A DNA stretch of 64,000 nt from Hydrocarboniclastica marina (GCF_004851605.1 NZ_CP031093.1:1736001-1800000); one strand, 5' to 3'; positions 47,728-58,125 are shown, counted from the stretch's first letter. A program made the numbers and translations. Notes: generated from the letters alone by a model not told the origin.

Positions 47728-48387
47728 GTGGTTGACGAACGTACAGAAGACGAACAAATTGAAGCGCTTAAAGCCTGGTGGAAACGCAATGGTACTTCGC
47801 TGCTTACAGGGCTCGTGCTGGCAGTAGCGCTTATCCTGGGCTGGAATGCCTGGCAACAGCACCAGACCGATCAGAGGATGGGTGCCGCGGCGCGTTTTCA
47901 GGAATTGTACACGGCTATCAACACGCCCAACCCTGAGGAAGGCAAGCAGAGCGCAACAGTGACTTATGCGGCAGACCAGCTTCGCAGTGAGTACGGCGAT
48001 AGTGTGTATGCCGTGCTGGGTTCACTGTTGGAAGCGGGCTTCCTGGTGAATGCGGAGTCTGCAGAGAAGGCCGTTGAGAGTCTGACCTGGGCGCTCGAAC
48101 ATGCGGGCGAGCCGCCAATGCCTCTTATTATTCGCGAGCGTCTGGCACGGGCCCAGTTTATTGTCGGCGAACATGAAAAAGCCCTTGCGACCTTGCGGCA
48201 GGTTGAAAATCCGGGTGTGTTCGAGCCCATTTACCGGGAACTGGAAGGGGATATCCTGAAAGACTCGGGTGATATGGAAGGTGCGCGTGCCGCCTACCGT
48301 GCTGCGGCCGAAGCATCGCCGGGGGGCGGGCAAGGCACGCTGCTTGAGTACAAGATGGCAGACCTTGCCATGGCAGGAGACGCTTGA
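47728..48387 (+). CDS. yfgM: YfgM-like ancillary SecYEG/periplasmic chaperone-network protein
   Basis: The 219-aa protein has a short cytoplasmic N-terminus, one membrane span (about residues 22-42, SLLTGLVLAVALILGWNAW) and a periplasmic TPR-like domain. E. coli YfgM associates with SecYEG and PpiD and affects the Rcs stress response; the same role here is inferred. The start is GTG at 47728, with AAGGAG 6 nt upstream. Its stop overlaps the bamB start (TGATG), so the two are coupled. Confidence 0.9.
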   Translation: MVDERTEDEQIEALKAWWKRNGTSLLTGLVLAVALILGWNAWQQHQTDQRMGAAARFQELYTAINTPNPEEGKQSATVTYAADQLRSEYGDSVYAVLGSLLEAGFLVNAESAEKAVESLTWALEHAGEPPMPLIIRERLARAQFIVGEHEKALATLRQVENPGVFEPIYRELEGDILKDSGDMEGARAAYRAAAEASPGGGQGTLLEYKMADLAMAGDA

Positions 48388-49553
48388 TGTTTGGATCGTC
48401 GGTGCGACGGGTATTCTGTAGCGCTGCTGTGGCGACATTGGTATTGGGGGTTGTTGGCTGTAGTAGCCGGGAGCCCTTTGAAGAGCCGGCGCCGTTGCCG
48501 GAAATTGAGACGACAGTGGAACTCAAGGAGGAATGGTCCCGCTCGGTCGGCGATGGCATGGACGGAGATCTGTTGTTCCTTTCGCCAACTATCGTGAATG
48601 ACACGCTGTATGCCGTTGCAGCAGAAGGTGAGCTTTACGCGTTCGAGGCGGACAGCGGCGCTGAAATCTGGCGGCGGGATCTCGATCGGTCCATTCTCGG
48701 CGGTGTTGGTGCGGACCGTAAGCAGCTCTACGTTGCCTCTCGGGACGGCGTACTGGTCGCGGTTAACCAGGAAACCGGAGAACCCGTCTGGACGGTACCG
48801 CTTCCGTCGGAAGTGCTGGCGCCACCCCAGAGCAATGGCGACCAGGTCGTTGTCTCGACGATAGACGGCAAACTCATTGCGTACAACACCAGTGACGGTC
48901 AGCGAATCTGGCAGTATGACAGTTCTGCGCCTGTGCTCAGCTACCGGGGTACAGCAACGCCCTACGTCGACAGCGAAAGGGTGCTGGGCGCTTTCTCGAA
49001 CGGCATGCTGATCAGCGTTGACGTGCGTACCGGTGCACCGCTGTGGGAGTACGCGGTCGGGATTCCCTCAGGCCGGACCGAGCTGGAGCGCCTCGTTGAT
49101 GTTGATGGTGCGCCTCTGGTACTAGGCGAGTCTGTGCTGGTTGCGGGCTACCAGGGCCAACTGGCTGCGCTCAGTCTCGATACGGGTCAGGAGCTATGGA
49201 GCCGCGAGGCGTCCAGCCTGCAGAGTCCGGGGGTCGGACAGGAGAGCATTTTCGTCTCTGAAGCCGATGGAACAGTGATCAGCTACAATGCGTTCTCCCG
49301 TGCTGAAGCCTGGCGTGTCGGCTCCCTCAGTTGGCGGCGGCTGACCACCCCGGTTGGCTATAAGGATCTTGTAGCGGTTGGGGATTACGAAGGGTATCTC
49401 CATCTGATCCGACAGTCTGACGGTGCCCTGGTTGGGCGGGAGGAGGTAGATGATGAGGGGCTGAGGGTATCACCTCTTCCTTACAGGGATAGGCTCATTG
49501 TCTTCGGCAACGGCGGCAAGCTGGCCGCTTACAGCCTGCAGGAGCCCGACTGA
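48387..49553 (+). CDS. bamB: Outer-membrane protein assembly factor BamB
   Basis: BamB (388 aa) is a lipoprotein of the BAM complex, which inserts beta barrels into the outer membrane. It has a signal and lipobox GVVGC (Cys at about residue 25), followed by an eight-bladed PQQ-type propeller with repeats such as LYAFEADSGAEIWRRDL and LAALSLDTGQELWSREA. The ATG at 48387 shares one base with the yfgM stop and has GGAGA 6 nt upstream. der follows after 92 nt. Confidence 0.95.
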   Translation: MFGSSVRRVFCSAAVATLVLGVVGCSSREPFEEPAPLPEIETTVELKEEWSRSVGDGMDGDLLFLSPTIVNDTLYAVAAEGELYAFEADSGAEIWRRDLDRSILGGVGADRKQLYVASRDGVLVAVNQETGEPVWTVPLPSEVLAPPQSNGDQVVVSTIDGKLIAYNTSDGQRIWQYDSSAPVLSYRGTATPYVDSERVLGAFSNGMLISVDVRTGAPLWEYAVGIPSGRTELERLVDVDGAPLVLGESVLVAGYQGQLAALSLDTGQELWSREASSLQSPGVGQESIFVSEADGTVISYNAFSRAEAWRVGSLSWRRLTTPVGYKDLVAVGDYEGYLHLIRQSDGALVGREEVDDEGLRVSPLPYRDRLIVFGNGGKLAAYSLQEPD

Positions 49554-49645
49554 TTTCGACTTGTCTCATCCATCCCAGGTGCCGTCTGCTTATCTTTACC
49601 TGACACTCGGATCTTACTGCGCGTTTTTAATCAAGAGTCCTGCAC

Positions 49646-51079
49646 ATGAAGCCTGTGATTGCCCTGGTAGGGCGTCCAAACGTCGGCAAATCGACATTGT
49701 TTAATCAGATTACCCGTTCGCGCGACGCGCTTGTGGCGAATTTTTCAGGACTGACACGGGACAGGAAGTACGGCGCAGCACGCCATGATGACGTTAGCTT
49801 CATTGTTATCGACACCGGCGGCATTTCTGGCGAAGAGGAAGGTATCGACGCGGCGATGGCTCAGCAGAGTCTGCTGGCGATCGATGAGGCTGATGAGGTG
49901 CTTTTCCTGGTCGACGCACGCGCGGGTCTAACGCCCGCCGATCAGCACATTGCCCATCACCTGCGCCGGACCGGCAAAGTCGCGCATCTTGTCGTAAACA
50001 AAACAGATGGGCTGGATGCGGAACAGGCGGCGGCTGAGTTTCACCAGCTTGGCATGAGTTCCAGTTTCCACATCGCCGCCGCCCATAATCGCGGCATTCG
50101 CGCCATGCTCGATGTACTGGTGGCAAATTGGCGCGAGCCGGAAACCGGGGACGCAGCACCTGAGTCCCAGGGCGGTGTCCGCATTGGCATCATCGGGCGA
50201 CCTAACGTCGGCAAGTCTACCTTGGTCAATCGCCTGTTGGGCGAGGAGAGGGTCATTGTCTTTGACCTGCCAGGCACCACACGCGACAGCATCGAAATAC
50301 CCTATGAACGTCACAGTAAACCCTACACGCTAATTGATACGGCAGGCGTGCGGCGTCGGAAGAGCGTAAAGGAAACAGTAGAAAAGTTTTCCATCGTTAA
50401 AACGCTACAGGCCATCACCGACGCCAACGTGATCGTCATGGTCCTGGACGCGCGCGAAGGACTTGTTGACCAGGACCTGCATCTGATCGGTTATGCGCTT
50501 GACGCAGGCCGTGCACTGATCATTGCCGTCAACAAATGGGATGGTATGGAGCCCGAAGACCGGCAGAAGGTCAAAGAGCAGCTCAAGCGCAGGCTGACTT
50601 TCCTTGATTACGCTCCTGTACATCAGATTTCAGCACTTCACGGCACGGGCGTCGGCGATCTGTATGCGTCTATTGACCAGTGCTACGCATCCAGTATGGC
50701 CAAATGGTCTACCAATCAGCTTACCCAGCTGCTTCAGGACGCTACCGCACAGCATCAGCCTCCGTTGGTTCAGGGGCGTAGAATCAAGTTGAGGTACGCG
50801 CATCAGGGGGGCTCGAACCCGCCGATCATTGTCGTCCACGGTAACCAAACCAGCTCGGTGCCGGACATTTATAAGCGCTATCTCGAGAACATCTTTCGCA
50901 AGGTCTTGAAAGTGGTTGGGACGCCTATTCGATTTGAGTTCAAGTCAGGCGAGAACCCGTTTGCGGACCGCAAGAGCCCACCGGCCGCCCGGAAAGGCGA
51001 AAAAACCGAAAAGCGTTCATCCCATTTCGACAAGTACAGTAAGCGCGGCGCTAAAACCTCCCGCCGAAAGGTCAAGTGA
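49646..51079 (+). CDS. der: Ribosome-assembly GTPase Der (EngA)
   Basis: Der (477 aa) has two tandem GTPase domains and a C-terminal KH-like domain and acts in 50S ribosome assembly. G1 motifs GRPNVGKS occur twice, at residues about 9-16 and 187-194, with DTGG and DTAG as the two G3 motifs and NKTD and NKWD as the two G4 motifs. A basic C-terminal tail follows ([13 protein letters not shown]). The length is normal. It is convergent with pta, with only 24 bp between the stops and a small TCCGG/CCGGA hairpin there. Confidence 0.96.
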   Translation: MKPVIALVGRPNVGKSTLFNQITRSRDALVANFSGLTRDRKYGAARHDDVSFIVIDTGGISGEEEGIDAAMAQQSLLAIDEADEVLFLVDARAGLTPADQHIAHHLRRTGKVAHLVVNKTDGLDAEQAAAEFHQLGMSSSFHIAAAHNRGIRAMLDVLVANWREPETGDAAPESQGGVRIGIIGRPNVGKSTLVNRLLGEERVIVFDLPGTTRDSIEIPYERHSKPYTLIDTAGVRRRKSVKETVEKFSIVKTLQAITDANVIVMVLDAREGLVDQDLHLIGYALDAGRALIIAVNKWDGMEPEDRQKVKEQLKRRLTFLDYAPVHQISALHGTGVGDLYASIDQCYASSMAKWSTNQLTQLLQDATAQHQPPLVQGRRIKLRYAHQGGSNPPIIVVHGNQTSSVPDIYKRYLENIFRKVLKVVGTPIRFEFKSGENPFADRKSPPAARKGEKTEKRSSHFDKYSKRGAKTSRRKVK

Positions 51080-51103
51080 CGCCAGTCTTCCGGCCCTTCC
51101 GGA

Positions 51104-53275
51104 TCAGTCTCCGTCGCTCGCAGGGTTGTTGCCGCCAGAACTTGTCGCCTTGTTTGCGACCTGCTCAGCCTGCACAGCCGTCAGGGCAATCGTAAAAACG
51201 ATGTCCTCCACCAGGGCTCCGCGGGACAGGTCGTTCACCGGTTTGCGCAGGCCCTGCAGCATGGGTCCGATGCTAACGACGTTAGCGCTTCGCTGCACAG
51301 CTTTGTAGGTGGTGTTGCCAGTATTCAGATCAGGAAAAATGAACACGGTCGCCCGGCCAGCGACGGGGCTGTCCGGCGCCTTGCTACGGGCGACATCCTC
51401 GATAGCGGCCGCGTCGTACTGCAGGGGTCCGTCTATAAGCCAGTCAGGGCGGAGCTTTTGCGCGATTTTTGTAGCCTTCCGGACTTTTTCAACGTCTGCT
51501 CCCGAACCTGAACTCCCGGTGCTGTAGCTGATCATCGCGACGCGCGGTTCAATGCCGAACGTTCTGGCCGATTCCGCACTTTGGATCGCTATGTCTGCAA
51601 GGGCTTCGGCATCGGGATCGGGATTAACAGCGCAGTCGCCGTAGACGAGGACCTGATCCGGTAGACACATAAAGAATACCGATGAAACGACCTTGGCGTC
51701 AGCGTGGGTTTTTATCAGCTGCAGGGCGGGGCGAATGGTGTTGGCTGTAGTATGCACGGCACCGGAAACCAGGCCATCCATCTCTCCCATGGCCACCATC
51801 AAGGTGGCGAGGACAACGTTGTCCTCAAGCTGGGCTGCCGCCATGTCGGGTGCCAGTCCTTTGTGTTTCCGCAGTTCGACCATAGGCTCGATATAGTTGT
51901 CGCGGACTTCAGCCGGATCGATGATGACGATGTCGTCCGGCAAAGTTACACCTTGCGATTCTGCCACTGTTTCAATTTCAGCCCTTTGACCGATCAGTAC
52001 ACAGCGTGCAAGCCCCCTTTCATGACAGATAACCGCTGCCTGGACCGTACGCGGCTCGTTGCCTTCGGGCAGAACGATCCGTTTATTGGCCTTGCGCGCA
52101 CGCTGAGACAACTGGTGTCGAAATGCGGGTGGGGAAAGGCGGGGCTCGCGATCAATCTTCAGCCGGTCCTGTAACCAGGCGGTATCGAGGTGACTTGCGA
52201 CCGCATCCATTACACTCTCGATCCGGTCGAGATCGTCAGACGGCACCTCTGTGCCCATCTCCGCAAGGCGGTAGGCTGTGTGGTAGGTATCAAGCCCCGT
52301 GCGCAACACGGGCAAGCCGCTTTCGAGTGCTGCCCGGCACAGGTGGATGGTTCGCTGATCCGGCGTCAGCCCGCCAGTGAGGAGCAGGCCCGCCAGAGGA
52401 ACGCCGGTTACAGCAGCCATGGCGACGGCTACGATAATATCCTCACGATCGCCGGGCGTGACGATAAGGGTGCCGGGGCGCAAGGTTTCGACCATGTTGG
52501 GCAGCGTCCGCGCGCAAACCGTCAGGCGTTGTACCCGGCGCTGTTCGAGATGACCGGCGTTAAGCACATCCGCGTCCAGGTAGGACACGATGTCGGCCAT
52601 CCGCGGTGCCAGTAGCTGAGGCTGCCAGGGCACCACGCCCAGTAACTTGAGCCGCCCTGACGCAAGAATACGGCACTCTTTCATCCAGTCCCGGCCTGTA
52701 ACCGGCTCAACCGCACGAGGTTCGAGCGAGGGGTGGGCTTCACGCGGCTCGCCTACTTTGTTGAGCACGACGCCAATGACATCCGGATCCTCGGGCGCTG
52801 CGAAAAGCCGGGCTGAAAAATCCAGGTCACGGTCGATTTCAGCGGGTTCCCGAGACCCGGGCGCTGTCACAAGAATGACATCAGCCCCGAGGTTCCGGGC
52901 AATCTCCACGTTCAGGCGAGAGGTATAAGGTTCGCTACTGTCTGGCACCAGGCCTTCAATAACCATAACGTCGAAATCATCAGCTGCGTCCTCGTAGGTG
53001 CCGATGATGTCCTCCATAAGAACGCCCGAGCGGTGACGATTAAGCAATTCCTGGGCTTGTTTCAGGGGCCTGGGGTCGGGGGGATTCAGGCTGGTACGCG
53101 CCCGGACAAAATGGACGGAACGGTCCAGTTCCGCCAGCCTCTGGACTGGTTGCCCTATCGGCTTGTAAAAACCCACGCGTATTCCAATCGCGTCCAGCGC
53201 CCGCACCAGGCCCAGGCAGACTGAGGTAAGGCCACAATTCAGACCGGTTGGGGCAACGAAAAGGTTAATAGCCAT
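51104..53275 (-). CDS. pta: Phosphate acetyltransferase Pta, long form
   Basis: Pta converts acetyl-CoA and phosphate to acetyl phosphate, or the reverse. The 723-aa protein is the long three-domain form: an N-terminal BioD-like P-loop domain (FVAPTGLNCGLTSVCLG), a central DRTGG domain, and the C-terminal PTA domain from about residue 390 (RIVLPEGNEPRTV; MGEMDGLVSGAVHTT; SVFFMCLP). It lies 45 nt downstream of ackA on the same strand, so the pair is an acetate-metabolism operon. Confidence 0.95.
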   Translation of the reverse strand: MAINLFVAPTGLNCGLTSVCLGLVRALDAIGIRVGFYKPIGQPVQRLAELDRSVHFVRARTSLNPPDPRPLKQAQELLNRHRSGVLMEDIIGTYEDAADDFDVMVIEGLVPDSSEPYTSRLNVEIARNLGADVILVTAPGSREPAEIDRDLDFSARLFAAPEDPDVIGVVLNKVGEPREAHPSLEPRAVEPVTGRDWMKECRILASGRLKLLGVVPWQPQLLAPRMADIVSYLDADVLNAGHLEQRRVQRLTVCARTLPNMVETLRPGTLIVTPGDREDIIVAVAMAAVTGVPLAGLLLTGGLTPDQRTIHLCRAALESGLPVLRTGLDTYHTAYRLAEMGTEVPSDDLDRIESVMDAVASHLDTAWLQDRLKIDREPRLSPPAFRHQLSQRARKANKRIVLPEGNEPRTVQAAVICHERGLARCVLIGQRAEIETVAESQGVTLPDDIVIIDPAEVRDNYIEPMVELRKHKGLAPDMAAAQLEDNVVLATLMVAMGEMDGLVSGAVHTTANTIRPALQLIKTHADAKVVSSVFFMCLPDQVLVYGDCAVNPDPDAEALADIAIQSAESARTFGIEPRVAMISYSTGSSGSGADVEKVRKATKIAQKLRPDWLIDGPLQYDAAAIEDVARSKAPDSPVAGRATVFIFPDLNTGNTTYKAVQRSANVVSIGPMLQGLRKPVNDLSRGALVEDIVFTIALTAVQAEQVANKATSSGGNNPASDGD

Positions 53276-53320
53276 GGTGCGTCTCCTCTGCCAGTTTTGG
53301 CTGTGCTGCAGTAAACCCGT

Positions 53321-54550
53321 TCATCGTCCATGGGCCCTGGTTGCAGGCGAAACGCTGCTGGTTTCATTCACCGTGAGGTGGTGCGTATCGCGCGCTATCA
53401 CCAGTTCTTCATTTGTCCTGATCACTTTTATCATCCGTGATCCCGAGAGCTGGATCTCGCCAGCGCTGTCCCTGCCATGGGTGTTATTCGCCTGGGCATC
53501 AAGGTCGAAGCCGAGGCCCTGGAGGTGCGAAAGGGTCCGGGCGCGGACGATTGCGCTGTTCTCGCCGATACCACCCGTGAACACCAGGGCGTCAGGGCAA
53601 TTGACCGATGCCAGCATGGCCCCGATATATCGGGCGAGACGGAAGCAGAACACCTCAATAGCTCTTGAGGCTCCCTGGTCCCCTTGCTCATCCAGGCGTG
53701 TCAGTTCGCGCATGTCGTTTGTGTGGCCGGAAATGCCGAGAAGACCACTTTCCCGGTTAAGCATGCGATGAGTTTCGCGAGCCTCAATACCTTTGGCAGC
53801 CAGGAAATCAAACAGACCCGGATCGATATCGCCGCTACGCGTCCCCATCACGAGACCTTCCAGCGGCGTCAGCCCCATACTGGTGTCGACGCTCTGGCCG
53901 TCGCGGATGGCACATATGCTGCAGCCATTGCCCAGATGGGCTGAGATCAGCGAGGTTTCGCTTTCTGGTTTATCGAGGTCTGCGGCGAGCTGCTGCAGGA
54001 TATAGCGGTGGCTGGTGCCGTGGAATCCGTACCGCCTTACGCCTTCGTCCTGGTAGAGTCGGTAGGGCAGCGCATACAGGAAGGCGTGTTCCGGCAGAGA
54101 TTGGTGAAAGGCCGTATCGAACACGGCAACCTGAGGTGTCCGGGGAAAAATCCGACTCAACTGGTGAATACCGGTCAGGTTCGCGGGATTATGAAGCGGC
54201 GCCAGGGCCGCACATTCCTCAATGGCGCGCACGACAGTCGGTTCAATAAGGACGGACGCCCTGAAGCGCTCACCGCCGTGTACTACGCGGTGACCGATAC
54301 CTGCGGGGTCACCCTCAAGCCATCCGCTTTCACGGAATCGACTGATACAGGTCTCGATAGCTTGCTGGTGGCCAGCGTCGACCGCGAGATCTTCTGTTGA
54401 TTCCCGGGGGAAAGCTATTCTAAGGCGGGCTTTGTCAAAGCCAAGGTTTTCGGCGAGGGCAGTTGCTATCAGGGTTGAAGCCTGATCGTCATAAAGCGCA
54501 AGCTTGACTGATGAGCTTCCGCAGTTCACAACCAGGTAGGTGTCAGCCAT
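53321..54550 (-). CDS. ackA: Acetate kinase AckA
   Basis: AckA interconverts acetyl phosphate and acetate with ATP. The 409-aa protein has LVVNCGSSSVKLAL (residues about 5-18), GHRVVHGGERF (about 88-98), VFDTAFHQSLP with the catalytic Asp, and RYGFHGTSHRYI, all normal. GGAGG lies about 12 nt upstream of the ATG. It is the first gene of the ackA-pta pair. The 186-bp gap to the GGDEF-EAL gene holds nothing that I can support. Confidence 0.95.
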   Translation of the reverse strand: MADTYLVVNCGSSSVKLALYDDQASTLIATALAENLGFDKARLRIAFPRESTEDLAVDAGHQQAIETCISRFRESGWLEGDPAGIGHRVVHGGERFRASVLIEPTVVRAIEECAALAPLHNPANLTGIHQLSRIFPRTPQVAVFDTAFHQSLPEHAFLYALPYRLYQDEGVRRYGFHGTSHRYILQQLAADLDKPESETSLISAHLGNGCSICAIRDGQSVDTSMGLTPLEGLVMGTRSGDIDPGLFDFLAAKGIEARETHRMLNRESGLLGISGHTNDMRELTRLDEQGDQGASRAIEVFCFRLARYIGAMLASVNCPDALVFTGGIGENSAIVRARTLSHLQGLGFDLDAQANNTHGRDSAGEIQLSGSRMIKVIRTNEELVIARDTHHLTVNETSSVSPATRAHGR

Positions 54551-54736
54551 GACGGGTTGTTTCCTCCAAAATCAGGTTGCCTCGCAGAATATGCGATCTC
54601 AGGATCTGCCACCATACCTTGGCGCGATCGTGAGGGCTACAGGATGGTCGGGATGGCCTGCAAGAGAGAAGAGGATGAGCTGAACAGGCGCTGCGCGACT
54701 CGCAGTGCAGAACCTGAAATTCGGTATTGGGACATG

Positions 54737-57154
54737 TCAGACAGTCGCTTGCTGGTGCCCGGCGACCCACAGCAGAAAGTCAGCTTCTGGCGCGGGACGG
54801 CTGTAGAAGTATCCTTGGGCAAAGTCACAGCCCTGTTCGCGCAGAAACTGAAGTTGGTCCGAATCCTCAACGCCTTCTGCGATCACTTCGAGGCTGAGGC
54901 TGTGGGCCATGTTGATGATGGCTTTAACCAGAGCGGCATCCTCCTGCTCGGTCATTACATCTCGAACAAAAGACTTGTCGATCTTGAGGGTGTCGAATGG
55001 ATAACTTTTCAGGTAGCCCAGTGCGGAAAAGCCCGTGCCGAAGTCATCAACCGACAATCGCACTCCCATTTCATCCAGCCGTTTAAGAATCTGGGCCGTT
55101 TCAATGGTGTTGTCCAGAATCAGACGTTCGGTTATTTCCAGCTCGAGGCGTTTGGCCGGGATTCCGTTCTCGGATAGCGCCTGTTGCACCATCTCTACAA
55201 AACCAGGATCGCGGAACTGACGTGGAGATACGTTTACCGCGATCGAAAGGCACTGTCCCGTAGCTTCCTCCCAGCGCTTGTTCGCCTGGCAGGCCGCGTT
55301 GAGTACCCAGCGTCCGATTGGGATGATCATGCCTGTCTCTTCGGCCAGCGGTATGAAGCGATCAGGCGATACGAGCCCCATCGCCGGATTGTTCCAGCGT
55401 ATCAGCGCTTCAGCACCAATCAGGTGGCTATCGGCGGCCTGCAGGATCGGCTGGTAGTAGAGCTCCATCTCGTTAAGCTCAAGGGCTCGCCGAAGCCGGC
55501 TTTCCATCTGCAGTCGTTCCAGCGAGAGCTCTTTCATCTCAGGTGAGAAACGGCGGTAAGAGCTCTTGCCCTGTGCTTTTGCTTCGTACATTGCGGCATC
55601 GGCGTTCTGCAGAAGCGAACCGCTGCTGTCAGAATCAGTGGGATAGATAGCAATGCCAATACTGGTACTTATGAAAACTTCCTGTCCCCCAAGCTGAATG
55701 GGTGGAAGGAAAGTGTGCAGAATGCGATCGGCGACCTGTTCGGTGGAGTCGACCCCAACCACGCCCGGTAAAATCACAAGGAACTCATCGCCACCGAGGC
55801 GTGCAACAGTACTGGTGCCACGCAGGCAGGACGATATCCGGCGGGATGCTTCGACAAGCAGGGTATCCCCTGCGTCGTGCCCCATGGTGTCATTGATGTG
55901 CTTGAAATTATCGAGGTCGAGAAACATGACCCCAACCAGCTGATTCTCTCTGCGGGCCTGGGCGAGGGCAAGTTTGAGCCGATCAAGCGCGAGCATGCGA
56001 TTGGGCAGGCCGGTAAGAATGTCGTAGTTAGCCTGACGCAACAGCTGCTGTTCGTAACGCTTGCGGATACTGATGTCTTCGCCGAGGATCAGGAAGTGGG
56101 AAGGATCTCCAGCCTCATCCCTGATCGGCGTGCAAATGACCTGTTCCCAGAACCGTTCCCCATTGCGCCGTACACTGTGTATTTCACCTTGCCAGACCCC
56201 GACCCTTTGAACCTGAGTACGCACGTCCCGCCACAGTTGCTGGCGATCCTTTTGCGACAGCGAATCGCTGCCCAGCATTGCAGGGTGCTGGCCGCGAATG
56301 TCATCAATGCTATGGCCCGTAAGCTGGCTGAACTTCGTGTTGATGTACTCGACATTCCAGTTGCGGTCACATATCACAACGGATGAGGGGCTTTGTTCAA
56401 TAGCCATCGAGAGCTTGCGAATCTCACGGGCGTCCTGTTCCTGCCGTTCGAGATCGTCACGCAGGCGCTCACGCATCTGATTGATTGCCACCGTGACCTG
56501 GCCCAGCTCGTCACTTCGGTGGCGATCGCTGGCGGCCCGGTCCAGGCGCAGCGGTTCGTCGAGATGGTCTACCGAAAATTTTCTTGCGTATGCCGCCATC
56601 GCGCCGAGGTGCCGCGTTACCGCCACCTGGAATATCCATAGGATGATTACGGACAGAACAAACGTTTTAGCCGCCTGGGTGGAAAAAATGACGATGAGCT
56701 TCTGCTGCAGCGCGGCATAGGCCGCGTCCATGCTAGCCGTCACCGTAAGGGCACCAAGTTGGTAGGATTCCCGGCCCTCGTGCACCAGTTCGAATGTGCG
56801 GACCATTATTTCACCGTCACTCTGGAGCTCACCCATCGCAATTTCGGAATCCGGGTAGATTTCGAGCCGCAAGTGCTCTATGTCCGGCAAGCTCAGGATG
56901 CCCTCCATCTGCACCCGTAACAGTTTATGATCGAGCGCCCATAGACTTCTGGAAAGGCTGGCCTTGTAGCTGGTTTCGATGACGCCAAGCCGGTCCGCTA
57001 CGCGTTTTACTTCCTGACGGTAGTCCGTGTAAATCTGGATACCAGCCGCTACCAGGGTGAACAGCGCGCTGCACAGCACAATATAAGCCAGCAGGCGGGC
57101 CGATAAGGGCGACATTTTTCGCAGTGGACCCAGCCGGGACAGACAATTTCGCAT
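54737..57154 (-). CDS. GGDEF-EAL sensor protein with HAMP and PAS domains
   Basis: The 805-aa protein has a membrane span near residue 22-42, a periplasmic sensor region (about 43-155), a second span (about 160-180), a HAMP-like linker (about 182-235) and a PAS domain (about 250-370). The PAS domain is followed by GGDEF (about 375-535) and EAL (about 555-795) domains. GGDEF is intact (ARLGGDEF), with no RxxD inhibitory site 5 residues upstream. EAL is intact too (GAEALIRW, DDFGTGFSALGYL, ITERLILDN). It can in principle make and break c-di-GMP; the net activity and signal are unknown. The start ATG at 57154 lacks a clear ribosome site. Confidence 0.9.
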   Translation of the reverse strand: MRNCLSRLGPLRKMSPLSARLLAYIVLCSALFTLVAAGIQIYTDYRQEVKRVADRLGVIETSYKASLSRSLWALDHKLLRVQMEGILSLPDIEHLRLEIYPDSEIAMGELQSDGEIMVRTFELVHEGRESYQLGALTVTASMDAAYAALQQKLIVIFSTQAAKTFVLSVIILWIFQVAVTRHLGAMAAYARKFSVDHLDEPLRLDRAASDRHRSDELGQVTVAINQMRERLRDDLERQEQDAREIRKLSMAIEQSPSSVVICDRNWNVEYINTKFSQLTGHSIDDIRGQHPAMLGSDSLSQKDRQQLWRDVRTQVQRVGVWQGEIHSVRRNGERFWEQVICTPIRDEAGDPSHFLILGEDISIRKRYEQQLLRQANYDILTGLPNRMLALDRLKLALAQARRENQLVGVMFLDLDNFKHINDTMGHDAGDTLLVEASRRISSCLRGTSTVARLGGDEFLVILPGVVGVDSTEQVADRILHTFLPPIQLGGQEVFISTSIGIAIYPTDSDSSGSLLQNADAAMYEAKAQGKSSYRRFSPEMKELSLERLQMESRLRRALELNEMELYYQPILQAADSHLIGAEALIRWNNPAMGLVSPDRFIPLAEETGMIIPIGRWVLNAACQANKRWEEATGQCLSIAVNVSPRQFRDPGFVEMVQQALSENGIPAKRLELEITERLILDNTIETAQILKRLDEMGVRLSVDDFGTGFSALGYLKSYPFDTLKIDKSFVRDVMTEQEDAALVKAIINMAHSLSLEVIAEGVEDSDQLQFLREQGCDFAQGYFYSRPAPEADFLLWVAGHQQATV

Positions 57155-57442
57155 GTTTTAGAGCTTGGTTGGTCGGAATGTCTCTGAAATATAGCAGGCA
57201 GGACGGCTACTTGCTGATTTTTAATGATTAGCCGAACTATAAATTGTGACGTGGCTCAGGCCCTGCTGCTCGCAATGCGTTGCTTGGCCGATTCAGATCT
57301 ATAAGGAGGGCACCGGTGACCAACAGCGACGGCCAATGATCAATGAAAAGGCTGCCCAGGCAACTGACTGGAAGAAAATTCTGTAGGAGCGCTTAGGGAG
57401 AAAATCGAGCAGAAAGAAAATAATACAGAGAAAGAAAAAAAA
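57155..57442. other. Gap between tRNA-Glu and the GGDEF-EAL gene
   Basis: I see no gene here. Beyond the tRNA end, the minus strand carries a run of eight T followed by a pyrimidine-rich stretch, which probably ends the tRNA transcript. Confidence 0.5.
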
Positions 57443-57518
57443 TGGCGTCCCGTAGGGGAGTCGAACCCCTGTTACCGCCGTGAAAGGGCGGTGTCCTAGG
57501 CCTCTAGACGAACGGGAC
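57443..57518 (-). tRNA. tRNA-Glu (anticodon TTC)
   Basis: A 76-nt cloverleaf on the minus strand: acceptor GTCCCGT, anticodon stem CCGCC/GGCGG with loop CTTTCAC (anticodon TTC, reads GAA/GAG), T arm GGGGTTCGACTCCCC and encoded CCA. A T run follows the CCA end. Confidence 0.96.
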
Positions 57519-57546
57519 AATAAGCTGTGCTCGTTGAGAGGCGCGT

Positions 57547-57575
57547 ATGATATTGAACGTGTCCCTGTCTGTCAA
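57547..57575 (-). promoter_or_regulatory. Sigma-70 promoter for tRNA-Glu
   Basis: On the minus strand TTGACA, a 17-bp spacer and TATCAT make a near-consensus promoter. It ends 29 bp upstream of the tRNA 5' end. Confidence 0.8.
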
Positions 57576-57675
57576 AATATTTATTAGGCCTTTTTGACGG
57601 TTCCGCTGGTCTTTTCGCCCCTGCTTGAATTAACGGTGAAGCACGGGCCGGACTGAAGCGAAAATCAGCAGTGAC

Positions 57676-58125
57676 TCAGGGGGCTTTGAGGGTGTCATCG
57701 ACAATGGCTTTTATGCTCTGTGCCAACGCCGGATGCTCGCCAATTGGTGGTGTCAGTATGAGGCTGATACCGTGTTCTTTCCGGTAGCGTTCAAGCATCT
57801 CAGGAACGTCTTTTCGCAAATGTCGGCCGCGAGCCAGAAATAGCGGAACAACCTTGATGCAATTGGCTCCCTCCTTTTTCAATCTCACAATCTGCTGTTC
57901 CAGGCTGGGCTCGCACAGCTCCATGTAACCAACTACGGCTTTGGGATTAGCATCGCAGGAGGGCCTGGCCAGTGCTTCGAAGGTCTCTTTCCAGTGAGGG
58001 TCGCTGCTGCCGTGGGCCAACAGAATGACGTGACACGTGTCAGAGGTAGACAACGAGCCGGGATAAGAACCTGTGTTGGTTACAGACCCAGTATCTTGAG
58101 CAGACTCAGTTTCGCGAGCAGACAT
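57676..58125 (-). CDS. Small CbiX/SirB-type sirohydrochlorin chelatase-like protein
   Basis: The 149-aa protein belongs to the short CbiX type, which inserts Co2+ or Fe2+ into sirohydrochlorin. The two metal-binding histidines are in LLAHGSSDP (about residue 38) and GRHLRKDVPE (about residue 100). An unusual N-terminal extension of about 30 Ser/Thr-rich residues precedes the fold and is encoded by imperfect DNA repeats. GAGG lies 5 nt upstream of the ATG. It could help make B12 for NrdJ or siroheme; which metal it uses cannot be told. Confidence 0.8.
   Translation of the reverse strand: MSARETESAQDTGSVTNTGSYPGSLSTSDTCHVILLAHGSSDPHWKETFEALARPSCDANPKAVVGYMELCEPSLEQQIVRLKKEGANCIKVVPLFLARGRHLRKDVPEMLERYRKEHGISLILTPPIGEHPALAQSIKAIVDDTLKAP

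Noticed and set aside
57299-57520. Minus-strand 73-codon gene
   Set aside because: It lies over tRNA-Glu and its hydrophobic run comes from the T-rich sequence after the tRNA.
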